From Pascua guehoae (lineage: Eukaryota; Basidiomycota; Tremellomycetes; Trichosporonales; Trichosporonaceae), in contig BCJX01000001.1 of assembly GCA_001600415.1 (NCBI GenBank), positions 408,365 to 472,364 on the forward strand: DNA of 64,000 nucleotides, in the 5' to 3' direction. The position numbers were made by a program, and so were the translations under genes. This document shows positions 34,255-44,739 of this stretch, piece by piece (position 1 is the first letter of the stretch; the number at the start of each line of letters is the position of its first letter). The notes under the pieces are model-generated. The model worked only from the letters and a program-made list of their open reading frames with translations. It had not been told where the DNA came from and did not search any database.

Positions 34255-37200
34255 TTATCCGCACCTGAGACGGCGGAAAGCACCGAGAACGCGGTCGGCG
34301 GCGCGCTTGAAGGCGTTGCGGACCTTTTTGGACGGCCGAACGTCAAAGTCCTCGACGCCAGAGGCTGCGTCGAGAAGAGAAATGGCATCCGAGGCCTCGG
34401 GCTCGCAAATGGACGCGGAACCGGGGGCGGAGCCAGTGGTGCTACCACCGTCAACGTCAACGGCTGGGCCATTGCCCTGGACGCCGTTGTTGTTGTTGTT
34501 TGTGCCCTGGGTGGTAGCACCAGCACCCGCGCCGACGCCGCCGACAACGGCAGCACCGGGCTCGAGCGCGTGCATCCACAGGCGGTAGTCGTCAAAGACG
34601 TCGTCCTGCGGGGGAACGACGGCAGTGGCCTGTGGGTTTGCGACCTGGGCGGGGGCCGCGGTGGGTGCGACGACGGCGGGAGAGGTAGTCGGCGCCTCGT
34701 CAGCCGAACCCGTCGATGGGGGGTTCGGCTGAGTCGACGGTCCCGCGTCGTCGGTTTGGCCGCCGGGGGTTGTCGTGGCGGCGGCCTCGTCTTGTGCTGC
34801 CAAGCTTGCTTGGCCCGGTGCAGCAGTAGCACCGACGGGGTCTGAGGTTGTCGTAGGGACCTCTGCGTCGGGCTGGGCGCCGTGGACGGCCTGCTCGTCC
34901 TGGGTGAGCTGGACCGAGCTGCCAGTCTGAGACGGTGGCGCCAAGATTTCGTCCGCCGTGACGTCAGCGCCGTTGGCAACGAGCTCGTCGTGGACGGAGC
35001 TGCTACCGGTAGACTGAGGCGCCGAGGTTGCGGCCGGGGCAGACGAGTGGTCGACGCCGTTGGAGTCACCTCCAGTTGTCGGTGGCGTCGAGGTGTCGGC
35101 CGAGGCAAGCTCTTCGTGGACAACAGAGCTCGAGTCGGTCGACAGTGGCAGCGGGATTGCCGCCGGGTCGAGCGAGTTCTCGACGCCGTTGGAGTCGCCT
35201 CCAGTTGGCAGTGGCGTCGAGGTGTCGACCTGAGCGAGCTCGTCCTCGGGGACGGAGCTGGAACGGGCCGACAGTGGCAGCGGGATTGCTGCCGGGTCGG
35301 ACGACTGAGCGACGCCGTTGGAGGAGCTACCTCCTGTTGACTGTGGCGTCGCAGTGACGACCGGAACAAACTCTTGCTCTGTAACCGAGCTGGTACCGGT
35401 CGACGTTGGCAGCGGGATGGCCGCCGGGTCGAGCGAGTTCTCGACACCGTTGGAGGAGCTACCCCCGGATGGCAGTGGCGTCGAGATGTCGACGGGCACA
35501 AAGTCTTCCTCGGTAACGAAGCTCGTACCAGTCGACGCCGGCAGGGCAATGGCTGCCGGGTTGGGCGACATTCCGGCGCCGTTGGGAGCTTCCTCCACCT
35601 CGGTGGCAGAGGGAGCGCCGGTAGGCGTTGGCGCCGAGTTTTGGCCGGAGGTAATCGTGACGGCCGGGTTGGGCGAGGCGTTGGCGCCGTTGGCAATAAC
35701 GTCGTCTTGAGCGACGCTGCTACCACCTGTTGACATTGGCGCCGAGGGAGTGTCCGACTTGGCCGACGCGGCAGTGACTGCCAGGTTGTCGGCGGCGGCC
35801 TCGTCAGACGTGCCAGTCGCTGTTGGGTCGAGCGACGCGGCGAGGACGGCCGGGGTGTGCGGGTCGGGCGAGGGCGTGGCGGTCGTGCCCAGGCTGAGCG
35901 CGGGAGGAGCAAGCCCGTGGTTGAGGGGCGCGCCGGTTTGGACGAGCGGCACGCTCGGGCTTGCGACGACGGGCGAGGACGGAATCGCCTGCGCGACGGA
36001 CGGTGCGAGAGACGCGGAGACGGGCTCAAAGTCAGAAGAGACAGCCGAGGGCTCCTGCTGCCCGGCGCCAGTAACGGGCGGCACGGGTGGGAGGAGCAGG
36101 GGGTTATTCTCGGCCGTCTGCGGCAGGTCGTTGAGCCTCTGCCGGAGCGCCTAATATTGTCAGCAGAGTTCAAAGTGTTGCTAGTTGTGAAATTGGCCTC
36201 GGTGTCCTGTGTACGACTGCAACGAGGGTACAAACGACGAAACGAGCAGGTGTAGCCCAGTGACCACGCGAGCAGCTAGCAAGTCGCTGGCCAGTATATA
36301 GTATGGTCTGCTGGCACGCGCGCACAGCATGTCCAGCATGTACAGCAGCTAGCAGCTACTGGGCTACCCCTCCAACCACGTGACAAGTGGAAGCAAATTT
36401 TCAAAGGATACTCACCGCCAACATGTTCACCGCCTGCGCCGCCGTGGGGCGCAGTTCCGCGTTGTGGTGGCACAAGGACTCTACGAGCGCCTTGACTGAG
36501 GTGTCAGCGTTGTCGTGTATTTTGATTTTTATTTTGCATCTGGGGTGCTCTTGATGTACTCACCATCGGGGCCCAGGGGGCTGCTCCACACGATGTGGTT
36601 GCCATACCACGCAGACAAGTCGCCTCCCTCGCAAAGAACCTCCCTGACGGCGTCGATAGTCGTGTAGGCGTCAAACAGGTCACGGTTGTCGAGCATGACC
36701 TTGAGAATGGCGCCAATACCAAACACGTCAATCTTGGGCCCGTGGCTCTCAAGCCGGATAACTTCGCCTGCCAAGTAGCCCTCTGTTCCGCGCCTATGGC
36801 CAGCCTGGCATTCATGGAGCCTGTTGGCGAGGCCCCAGTCGCCCAGAACCACAGTTCCATCGAAACGGACAAGAACGTTGTCCGGTTTCAGGTCGTGGTG
36901 TATCCAGCCAAGATTGTGCGCCTGCGCCAATACGACTGCCAACTCGTAAGCCACACGGAGAGAGTCGCCCAACGCCCAGGTATCGGCTTTTGACTCCATG
37001 TAGTCGATAAGGTCGCCCCTTGCGCAGTACTCGAGCCCCAGCACGCAGTAGACCATATCGTGATGGCAGTGGTAGAGCGCTGGAACGCCCCTAATGCCCG
37101 CTTGCCCGAGCTCCCTCATGGCTTCCACTTCCCTGATGTAGATCGCAGGGGCGTTTGGCCAGACAGCCGTGTTCTTGGACAGCCTGCATGTTAGAACTAG

Positions 37201-37949
37201 AATATACCGATGATGACTCACTTGATCGCGGTCTCGACCTCATTCAGGTATTGTCCGCCGAATACTGTGCCGAAGGCCCCGTTTCCCAGTCGCATCTTGA
37301 CCACGCAGTGCGGCGGCGCAGTTGGCCCCCAGTACTGCTGGGCCATGAAGCCGAGGCGGGCACGGTTGATGGTGAACAAACTGTCGGTGTCGTGCGCCAT
37401 CCAGTAGCCCGCGTACTCGTCCACAATCGGCTGGAATGCCTCGCGAGAAGCCCACCGGGGCAAAGGGCCAAACATAGGCAAGTGTACCTGCGGTTCAGCG
37501 AGCTGTCCATTAACCACGGCCGAGCTGCCATCGTTGGGCGAGCTCGACGTTACCTCGTTAATGGGGGCCTGGACCTCTGCCTCCTGAGCGAGGTTAGAGG
37601 GGCCGACCCCCGTGCCGCTGGCAGTGTTGTCGTCGGCCTGCACAGCGGCGGCTTGGTTTTCGCCACCGTCGCCACCCTGCTGCCCGGCAGATGTGACGGC
37701 GACGGCGACGTCGTTGTTGTTGTCGTTTGGGCTTGCCGAAGGCCCGACCTTGATGTTGACCGCGACGGCTTGGTCGGTCGCGGTCTCGACGTCGTCCTGC
37801 GCGGGGTTGTGGCCAGACTCGGAAGCCTGGGCGCGGCGACGTACCTCGTTTGCCACCCGGGCAAGCAGCTCGGGGTCGCGCGACAAAAGCCGCACGAGCC
37901 TCTGCTGAGCCACGGGCGATCCTACCTCTACAGAAGTGCTATGAGTCAT
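34255..37949 (-). CDS. Protein kinase E of the cluster, DWG type with ELVANG repeats
   Basis: Exons are complement(join(34255..36150, 36416..36495, 36564..37183, 37222..37949)), predicting 1107 aa. Seen: N-terminal GSPVAQQRLVRLLSRDPELL (shared with gene D); pre-kinase YWGPTAPP; glycine loop LGNGAFGTV; K243 split by intron 1; a candidate alpha-C Glu in YIREVEAM; HHD at 338-340; DWG at 358-360; and GE rather than PE at the APE position. Exon 3 is 80 nt. The tail begins LRQRLNDLPQTAENNPL, close to the tail starts of genes C and D. It then has six or seven imperfect repeats of about 40 residues with SSVxxEELVxxxT cores, and ends NAFKRAADRVLGAFRRLRCG. B and E share the longest C-terminal similarity. 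Orientation and promoter match the family. Confidence 0.87.
36252..36366. repeat. Inverted repeat inside intron 3 of gene E
   Basis: GTAGCCCAGT at 36,252-36,261 is the exact reverse complement of ACTGGGCTAC at 36,357-36,366, with further palindromic GCAGCTAGC segments inside. The 115-bp hairpin-like segment could be a miniature inverted-repeat insertion, which would explain why this intron (265 nt) is longer than most. Confidence 0.6.
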
Positions 37950-38105
37950 ATTTACTTGTTTTTCTACTTGCTACTGACTCTTTCTCCAATATCGCCAAAG
38001 AAGAAGAAGAGGATGAACAACGACGTCTCTTTCACCTGCCAGTACCTGCCAGCGGCCGTCCAGGCAGCGGAAGCAACTGGGAACCTTGGGACATACATAT
38101 CGCTC

Positions 38106-38110
38106 ATTGG
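38106..38110 (-). promoter_or_regulatory. CCAAT box of gene E
   Basis: TCCAATGAGCG on the minus strand, about 157 nt before the ATG. The surrounding block (plus strand TTGGGACAT, GCTCATTGGAC, AGATGGCTGGTCA) is shared with gene F at 43,060-43,107. CTGCCAGCGG at about 38,047 matches gene B. Confidence 0.55.
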
Positions 38111-38139
38111 ACAAGCAAGATGGCTGGTCAGTCGTCAGT

Positions 38140-39310
38140 CCCTGGCTTCAGTCCCTGGCTTTGTGCCACGAAAAATTTCGGTTGCCACAGCAGCAAAGGA
38201 GATATCACTTCCAAAAGTATTTTCACAAGCGCCGTTTTCCTAATGTACGTCCCGATTTTAAGTCACCTGGTTTACAAAGCTTTGGGTGGGATATAGCCCA
38301 TGCTATGCGTGAACGTTGTTCATACGTATTACCTAATGATAGAGTCGAACAGGCCACATTCTCTCAACATTTACAACTCGTCAGCCAAATGCTCACTGTG
38401 GCCTTTGGTGCGGATTAAACATATAATTCTGTCTTTCAACAATCGCATTGAGCATACCAATCTCAAGCCATCACAGTCTTGAAATTGATGCGTCTTCATA
38501 GAAAGCTATTGGGTAACCTTGAGTAGGAATTGGGCTGCTACGGTGAAAAAAACGGTATTTGGAAAAGACTTTGGGTAAGGATGTGTACACTGACTACACT
38601 GCCAAAGTACGTTGTACCAGCGCGGCCTACGTTGGGTCTGCACTTGTGCTGTACCGTGTGTTCGCAGTGGAATAGTGTGTCCATCCTCCTTGTGGATAGG
38701 CGTGCGGTTCATCGGAACCCATGTCCCGTCCCTCCAGATTTAGAGCCAAATGTGTTCGGAACTCGGGAGAAATTCTATTAAATTTGTGTACACCGTGGCA
38801 ATTTCTGTGCCAAGTTGGGGGTTCAATAATTATGGGACGGCGGTGCCGCTTACCGCTCACACACGGTTCCAACCACTTGGTACTGGCATGTGGAGCTCCA
38901 TCTGTGTCCACCAACTGGACGCCTGTGAGGTTCGTCGAGTATCATCAGGTGTGCAGGGGACCGCATTGCGAGGATTCATTCTTGGCCATAACAGAGCATG
39001 CGGGACTGCAGATTGGACATGATGAAAGTGGTACAATTGTAATGAAGAAGACAGTCGCTACAACCTCAGCGGCATGGTTAAAGAAAATATTTGAACACGC
39101 TAAGGATGGATACAGTGGTGTGCATGTGTGTCAAGGGTCGCAGACTCGACTCCCAATATTTGTCTGCCCTGTATGGACCTGTAAGGATAGCTCCCGAGTC
39201 GTTGTGTGCCATGTACGTTGCGTATGCCGCCACGTTGCCTCACGGATGCCCGACGTGCCTGAGGAGCGTACTGCACACTCCACTTGAAGTGACTGGCCAC
39301 CAACCGTTCC
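38140..39310. other. Region upstream of gene E with possible coding remnants
   Basis: Overlapping plus frames 38721-39287 and 38750-39022 contain protein-like stretches (for example ESGTIVMKKTVATTSAAWLK), and a minus frame at 38627-38914 is equally open. No domain, splice chain or start can be defended. I record it only as an unresolved region. Confidence 0.25.
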
Positions 39311-39314
39311 GCTG

Positions 39315-39440
39315 TAGCGAGCGATAGGGATCAGCATAGAATATATCCGCGCGCGCGAGTATATGTACGATGCGTGCGAGGGCTCGAGCGTGCGTGCGAC
39401 GGCGAATGGAGACGCACCGAGCGTCCGCCGCTCGAGCCAC
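39315..39440 (-). mobile_element. Dispersed repeat family 2, copy d (inverted)
   Basis: Read on the minus strand it has GCTCGAGCCCTCGC, then CGCGCGCGGATATATTC, then CCTATCGCTCGCTACAGC, in the same order as copies a and c. Confidence 0.45.
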
Positions 39441-40089
39441 TGCAACAGGTTTGAGGATGATCTTGTTATACTGATTGAGTGATTATGCCAGTGGATAAAG
39501 CTTGGATGGTGGTATGACACTAGTTGACATTCATTCCTTGCGTCTCGCCATCCTGTACAACGTTCCTTCTCTGTCTATGTCTCGCCATCTGTACAACTTT
39601 CTCTTGACAGTCTACTTCTTGCTAATCTGTACAACGTTCTGTCCTCTTCTAATATTGTAGCTACAGCGCGGCACGAGTTCGTGCGGGTTTGACAAGTTGT
39701 TGGTGTTGGTGTGCTGGTTTATTGTTGAAGACGTGCAATGCTGGTATCGCTCTCGTGGGTTGGTTTTAGGTTTCTCCTGGTTTGATAAGTATCTGTCGCT
39801 GTCTGGGCGAAGTTTTGCTCACCTCTCCTCTCATGTATTCGTCTCCATCTCTCTCTCTCTCTATCCCTCGTACTGATGTAGACCTCGCTGGCAGCTCGTG
39901 ATCAATTATGACCCACAGTGACTCGCCCTTGTCTGCACGAGTTCGTACCTTTGATTAGCCATCGTATGCCAAAGCCATCACTTGGAGACTCACAGATTCG
40001 ATATAGGGTCGAGGCTATTGTGGCATACTGTCTGAGCATGCTTGATTGAGGTAGTCGGTCTCGTCGGAAGCTGCTTGGCTCGCAGCGCA

Positions 40090-40720
40090 GCGTGGGTGTC
40101 TCGTGGTGCGGGGGTGTGGATAGCTGGCAATGCCGTAGGTTTCTCTTGTGGTGTATCACGGTGTCTCTTGCGCAGGTTGTTCTTGCACGGGTGTCTCATA
40201 CTGTCGGTTCTCCAATGACCGGTATATCGAAGGAGAAGAGGTTGGGGGCTCTCGGCGGGGGATCTCGTCGGAAGGGAGGAGGTGATGGGTGTCTCTTTGT
40301 TTAATCATACTGCTTGTTAGCTTGATCCTTTTCATTGAGCTCTACTCACAAATACGCGTCCAGCACGTAGCACAGGGTGGAGGGAAGGAGCAAGGGTTTC
40401 GCAACGGCCTGGTGTCTCGAGGAAGAAGAGGTGTCGGCGGGGGGTGTCTCTGAAGAGGGGAGGAGGGTATCTCTTGGTTGAATTATTCTGCATGTTAGCT
40501 TTGTCATTGTCATTCAGCTTGTACTCACAGATACGTGCCCAGCACGCACGATACACGAGACCAGCTCGATAGACGAGACCAGCTCGATAAACGAGACCCG
40601 CTCGTACGACAACGACACAATTATACGATCTGTTGGTTAGCCGTGAATTGGAATCCTACTGTGAGCAGCAACTACTTACTTTTAATGAGGACCAGCCTCC
40701 TATCCACGCCACAACGCATG
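40090..40720 (-). repeat. Short mini-exon array and GGTGTCTCG block downstream of kinase F
   Basis: Donor-like ACTCAC signals occur near 40,345 and 40,524, followed on the plus strand by AATACGCGTCCAGCACG and GATACGTGCCCAGCACG segments. Branch-acceptor blocks (GTTAGC on plus) lie near 40,316, 40,496 and 40,637. GAGGACCAGCC at about 40,690 matches the first unit of arrays A and E. GGTGTCTCG copies are interspersed and dominate below 40,300. The array is the smallest, with about three units. Confidence 0.5.
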
Positions 40721-40727
40721 GTCGCAC

Positions 40728-42937
40728 TCACCCCCGCTTCAAGCGGAGGAAAGCACGGCCAATGCGTTTGGCGGTACGCTTGAAGACGTTGGGGCGCCTT
40801 GGCGGCCCCGCAGTCGAGGGGGGAGGAACGGGCTCGCCGGGGTAGACGAGCGGCGAGGCGCTCTCGGGGCGCAGCGGGGGCCACACACGCGGGGAGGGGT
40901 CAAACATGCCCTCGCTACTGTACCGCGGGAGGGCGGGCCAGACGCGGGGCGGCGGACGCGGGGGGCGGGGCGGACGCGCGTCCTCGGCGGCAAGCACGGC
41001 GGGGGTGACGGGCCCCATGCCTGCAGCGGGCGACAGGCTCGAGACACTGCCGCGACCGCTGCCGTGGCCGGGGGGGTTGTCGGCGCCGACGACGGGCTCC
41101 GGGTGTGCCGGAACCGGGTGTGCCGGAACCGAGTGGTCGGCGGGTGGTGGGGTCGGGCGGGGGGNNNNNNNNNNNNNNNNNNNNNNNNNNNNNNNNNNNN
41201 NNNNNNNNNNNNNNNNNNNNNNNNNNNNNNNNNNNNGCGGCGAGGGGGCGGGGTCGGAGAGGGGAGTGAGGGGTGGCGGCGAGGGGTCGGCGGTGGGACC
41301 GCGGCTCAGCGGGGGCGGTGCAAGCCCGGGGCTGGGAGCGGGCGCGGGAACGACCGGGGGCGGGGCCACGAGGTTGGCGGCGGGGGCGACGGGGAGTGCG
41401 GGCACGGGAGCGGGCACGGGCTCGGGCGCGGGCGGAGGTGGCGGCGGCGGCGGAGGCAGAGGCGCAGCGGAGGGCGGCGACGGGGCGCACACGGGCGACG
41501 GGGCCAAGGCGGGAGACGGGGCGCAAGGAGGGGCGCAAGGAGGGGCGCAAGGCGGGGCGCAAGGCGGGGCGCAAGGCGGGGCGCAAGGCGGGGCGCAGGG
41601 GGCGGCGGGCACAGGGGGGTCGGCGGCAGAGGGGGGCGCGGGGTTGACGACTGGCTGGCGCCCACGCACCGAAGAACGACCCAACACATGGTGGTGGATC
41701 GCCTGGATAGTCAGCACTATTCGAATTCTCAAAGTCGGCTTCATGCAAATTGTCAGTGACAATGAACACTCACCCTAAGGCGCACGAGCACCTGGCCAGC
41801 CGTTGGGCGGGCCCTGGGGTCGTGGTCACTCATCCACTCGACCAACGCCTGCCCTGTCATGTTAGCAAAGTGGTTTCCTTGATCACACATCAGATTATGC
41901 ACTCACACTCTGACCCCAGTGGACCCTCCCAAACGGCGTGGCCAGAGCAGAAGTCGTCAAAGTTGATCCCCAGGAGAATCACCTGGTCCTCCCTGCCAGC
42001 GTACCGCTCAGCCATCCCCTTCCCATCGAGCAGCTCCTTGACAATGAGCCCGAGAGGAAACATGTCTGCCCCTTCACCGTAGCGCTCTCCCCTCAGCACC
42101 TCGGGGGCAGTGTACCCCGGTGTCCCAGTCCTCTTCCTGTCGCTCCCGTCCAGACACGCCTGCGTCAGACCCGCCATCCCAAAATCGGCAACCCTCAGCT
42201 TGCCCCCGTCGGACGAGAGGAGAATGTTCTCCGGTTTGAGGTCGCGGTGCAGGATGCCGCGAGAGTGGATCTCGCGCACAGTCTTCACCACGCTCCTCAT
42301 CGTCCGGAGCACCTCGTCGAGGTCCCACTCGCCCGCCTTCCTGGCCTTCCTCGATTGCGCGAGCAAGTCACCATGCTCGCAATACTCGTACTCTACGTAC
42401 GACAGCCAGCGTCCCGATGAGGACCCCAGCTGCCGCACCACGCCCACCACATCCGACAGCTCACCCGCTGCCCATCGCTCCGTCGCCCAGGACTCAGACG
42501 GCTGCCACGCGTGATCGTTCGCGATCATCCTGTCCGGTCAGTTAGGGACGTGTAATGCACACCCGGAACCAAACTCACTTGACCGCGCGCTGGCCGGCCC
42601 ACGACTCCACGAGGTACACGACACCATAGGCGCCGGACCCGAGAGGGCCAAGTACACGCCCAGACGGAGCGTCGCTGCCCCAAAAGTACGAGGCCTCGGC
42701 CCCAAAGTGCTCGTCCTTGACGTCAAGGAGCTCCCTGGCCTGCTCCCGGCTGCGGCAGTTGTTGTATGCCGCTCGCAGCACGCGGATCTCCTTTCCCGAC
42801 AGCACAGGCGCAGTGGCGCTGGCCATCGGCTTGTTGCTACCACCGGCCCCGTAGTCGTGGGCGGGCACGGCGGCGGTGTTGTTGTCGTAGAGGTCGCCCG
42901 AGGACCCCTGGATGCCGGCAAAGTTGTCGGTGGTCAT
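40728..42937 (-). CDS. Protein kinase F of the cluster, canonical DFG
   Basis: Exons are complement(join(40728..41702, 41774..41853, 41907..42529, 42579..42937)), about 678 aa including an unresolved gap. Seen: a short N-terminal region; pre-kinase FWGSDAPS; glycine loop LGSGAYGVV; K120 split by intron 1; HRD at 214-216; DFG at 235-237; and APE kept. It is the only member of the six with canonical HRD and DFG together, which makes it a useful reference for the family. Exon 3 is 80 nt. The tail is Pro/Ala-rich and crosses a 72-base N run (41,165-41,236), so its length is uncertain. It ends NVFKRTAKRIGRAFLRLKRG. The start is the ATG at 42,937 after an A-rich leader, in preference to an in-frame ATG seven codons upstream. 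Confidence 0.83.
41165..41236. other. Assembly gap (72 N) in gene F tail
   Basis: A run of N inside the GC-rich, repetitive tail exon. The true length may differ; the frame happens to stay open across it. Confidence 0.98.
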
Positions 42938-43080
42938 TCTACTTATTTTTTTGTTCAACTGTTCTCTTAACTATATCTCCAAAGGAGAAAGAAACGGCGT
43001 GCATCGACCTATCTTTTACTGACAGCACAGCAGTGGACGCAACGGAAGCAATTGGGAGTCTTGGGACATGCTTTGCGCTC

Positions 43081-43085
43081 ATTGG
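43081..43085 (-). promoter_or_regulatory. CCAAT box of gene F
   Basis: TCCAATGAGCG on the minus strand, about 144 nt before the ATG, within a block of about 50 bp shared with the gene E promoter. Confidence 0.55.
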
Positions 43086-43895
43086 ACGTTGCATAGATGG
43101 CTGGTCAACAGCTGAACGATGACGGGGGAGGGTCGGCTAACAGGAGGGAGAGAGGCGGAATACCCAAGGCGGCATGGAAAAGTGGCACAACGTGCAGCCG
43201 TTTGGTGGTGCTAATTGCAGAGTGGCGTTTGTGGGACGGCTGGTCAATGGCGGACAAGGGCAGGAGAGCAGAGGGAATAGTGGACGGAGTGGACATGGAC
43301 GAGTTGCTAATGACGCAGGACACGCGGGAGACCCTGGGTCGCGGCAAGGCGGCGGAGACGGGAGACGGAGCAGTCGGGATTTCGGGATTTATCTCCGCTG
43401 TTACGAGGTGCCACAAATGGCACACCGACTTTTCTAATCATGTCTATTAATCAGTTCAAGACGAGTTTCAACTGCTGGCAAAATAAAACATACGCGCACA
43501 AGTGTATTCGGTGAGTTCCATGCCGTGTACAGTCACGTGCATTGCTCGCGGACCCCAATCGATATTTGTGGCACTTTGGCCATGCAACATGCGACCCACC
43601 AGCAATTCCAGCCGAACATCGCCGGAATCCACCCGTCATTTTCCTCACATTCACAACCTCCTGCTGTTTAAGCAGAACACAGCTATCTGACTTTCCACAC
43701 ACCGAAATGCGCTTTGAGCCCAACACAATTACTTTAATCCTCCACAACGGGTTCTAGGTATCACCGCAGAGGCCACCATCAAAAACAACGTCTGCATAGT
43801 TCAATTTTTCGGTTTCGAGCTTTCATTATACGATTGTCCTTCTTCATCTTGCGTCAACTGCGCAAGTTTTTTCTTTTTATATGGCTGCGACAGCA

Positions 43896-44731
43896 TCAGA
43901 GGGGACGAATACCCTCGGTCCAAATCTGGTTCGTGTTGCCGGTCGTACACTGCCACGTCTGGATTTGGTTGGTGTTGGCGAGATTGCCATTGGTCAAGTC
44001 GAGGCATTGGCCTGAGTGGTCAGTGCGCCGCCACGCTTAAGCATGTTCGTTACCTGACGCCACTCACCCTGGTTCATGAGCGCAATGCGGTTGTCGGCCG
44101 TGTACCACCAGGTCTGCTGCGTGAGGCCCGGGTAGCAAGTCCAAATCTTCATGCCGACCCCATTACCCCAGTCTGTGGGTGTCAGTACGATCGCGCACAT
44201 TTGAGGCTGGTGGATAGAATGATGGTGCAGATATGAGGAACCGTGGCCGTAACAGATAGCCGACAGTGACCCGAGCGAGACGATAGAGGAAAGCCCAGCC
44301 GCAACGGGGGAGCCAGAAGGTGTTCACCGAATCGTCTCAAGATGGCCGGGAGTGAATGAAATGAGAGTTGCTGGAGGGAATGGAGTCAGACGTACTCTCG
44401 CCAGCGTCGAGACAGAAGGACGTGTTGTACACCTGCACTTGCGTCTCGTCACGGTTGACCAGCCATTGCTGCGCGGGCGTCTGGTTGCAGTCGTAGCTGA
44501 GTGTTAGTGGTGCCCGAACAATGACCCCTTCCCACTTCACTGGACTCACATCTGGACGACGGTCCCGTCGGCAAAGTTGGCGCCTTGCACGTCAAGACAC
44601 TTGCTCGTGTCTCCATTCGGGTGCAGAGCGAATCCCACCGGAGGCCAGATCGCTGGTGTCGCACTGGCCTGCGGCGCCGGAGCGGCGGCGCAGAAAGTGG
44701 CGAAGATGAGAAATGCGAGTTGGATGATCAT
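43896..44731 (-). CDS. Secreted ricin-B-type (beta-trefoil) lectin
   Basis: Exons are complement(join(43896..44011, 44068..44172, 44396..44496, 44550..44731)), predicting 167 aa. Splice sites are GT-AG with CTAAC or CTGAC branch sites. Residues 1-20 form a clear signal peptide (MIIQLAFLIFATFCAAAPAP). The mature part is one beta-trefoil carbohydrate-binding domain. Three QxW-type repeats are visible: CLDVQG followed by QIYDCNQTPAQQWLV; CLDAG followed by MKIWTCYPGLTQQTWW; and CLDLTNG followed by IQTWQCTTGNTNQIW. The protein is therefore probably extracellular and binds sugars. Only the lectin fold is present, with no attached enzymatic or pore-forming part, so there is no sequence reason to call it a toxin. 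It lies just outside the kinase cluster on the same strand. Exon 3 and its flanks are clean; confidence is high. Confidence 0.88.
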
Positions 44732-44739
44732 AGTAGTTG

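Noticed and set aside
43896..44731. Classifying the lectin gene as a toxin
   Set aside because: Only the carbohydrate-binding beta-trefoil domain is present; no catalytic or pore-forming region is seen, and such lectins are common secreted fungal proteins.
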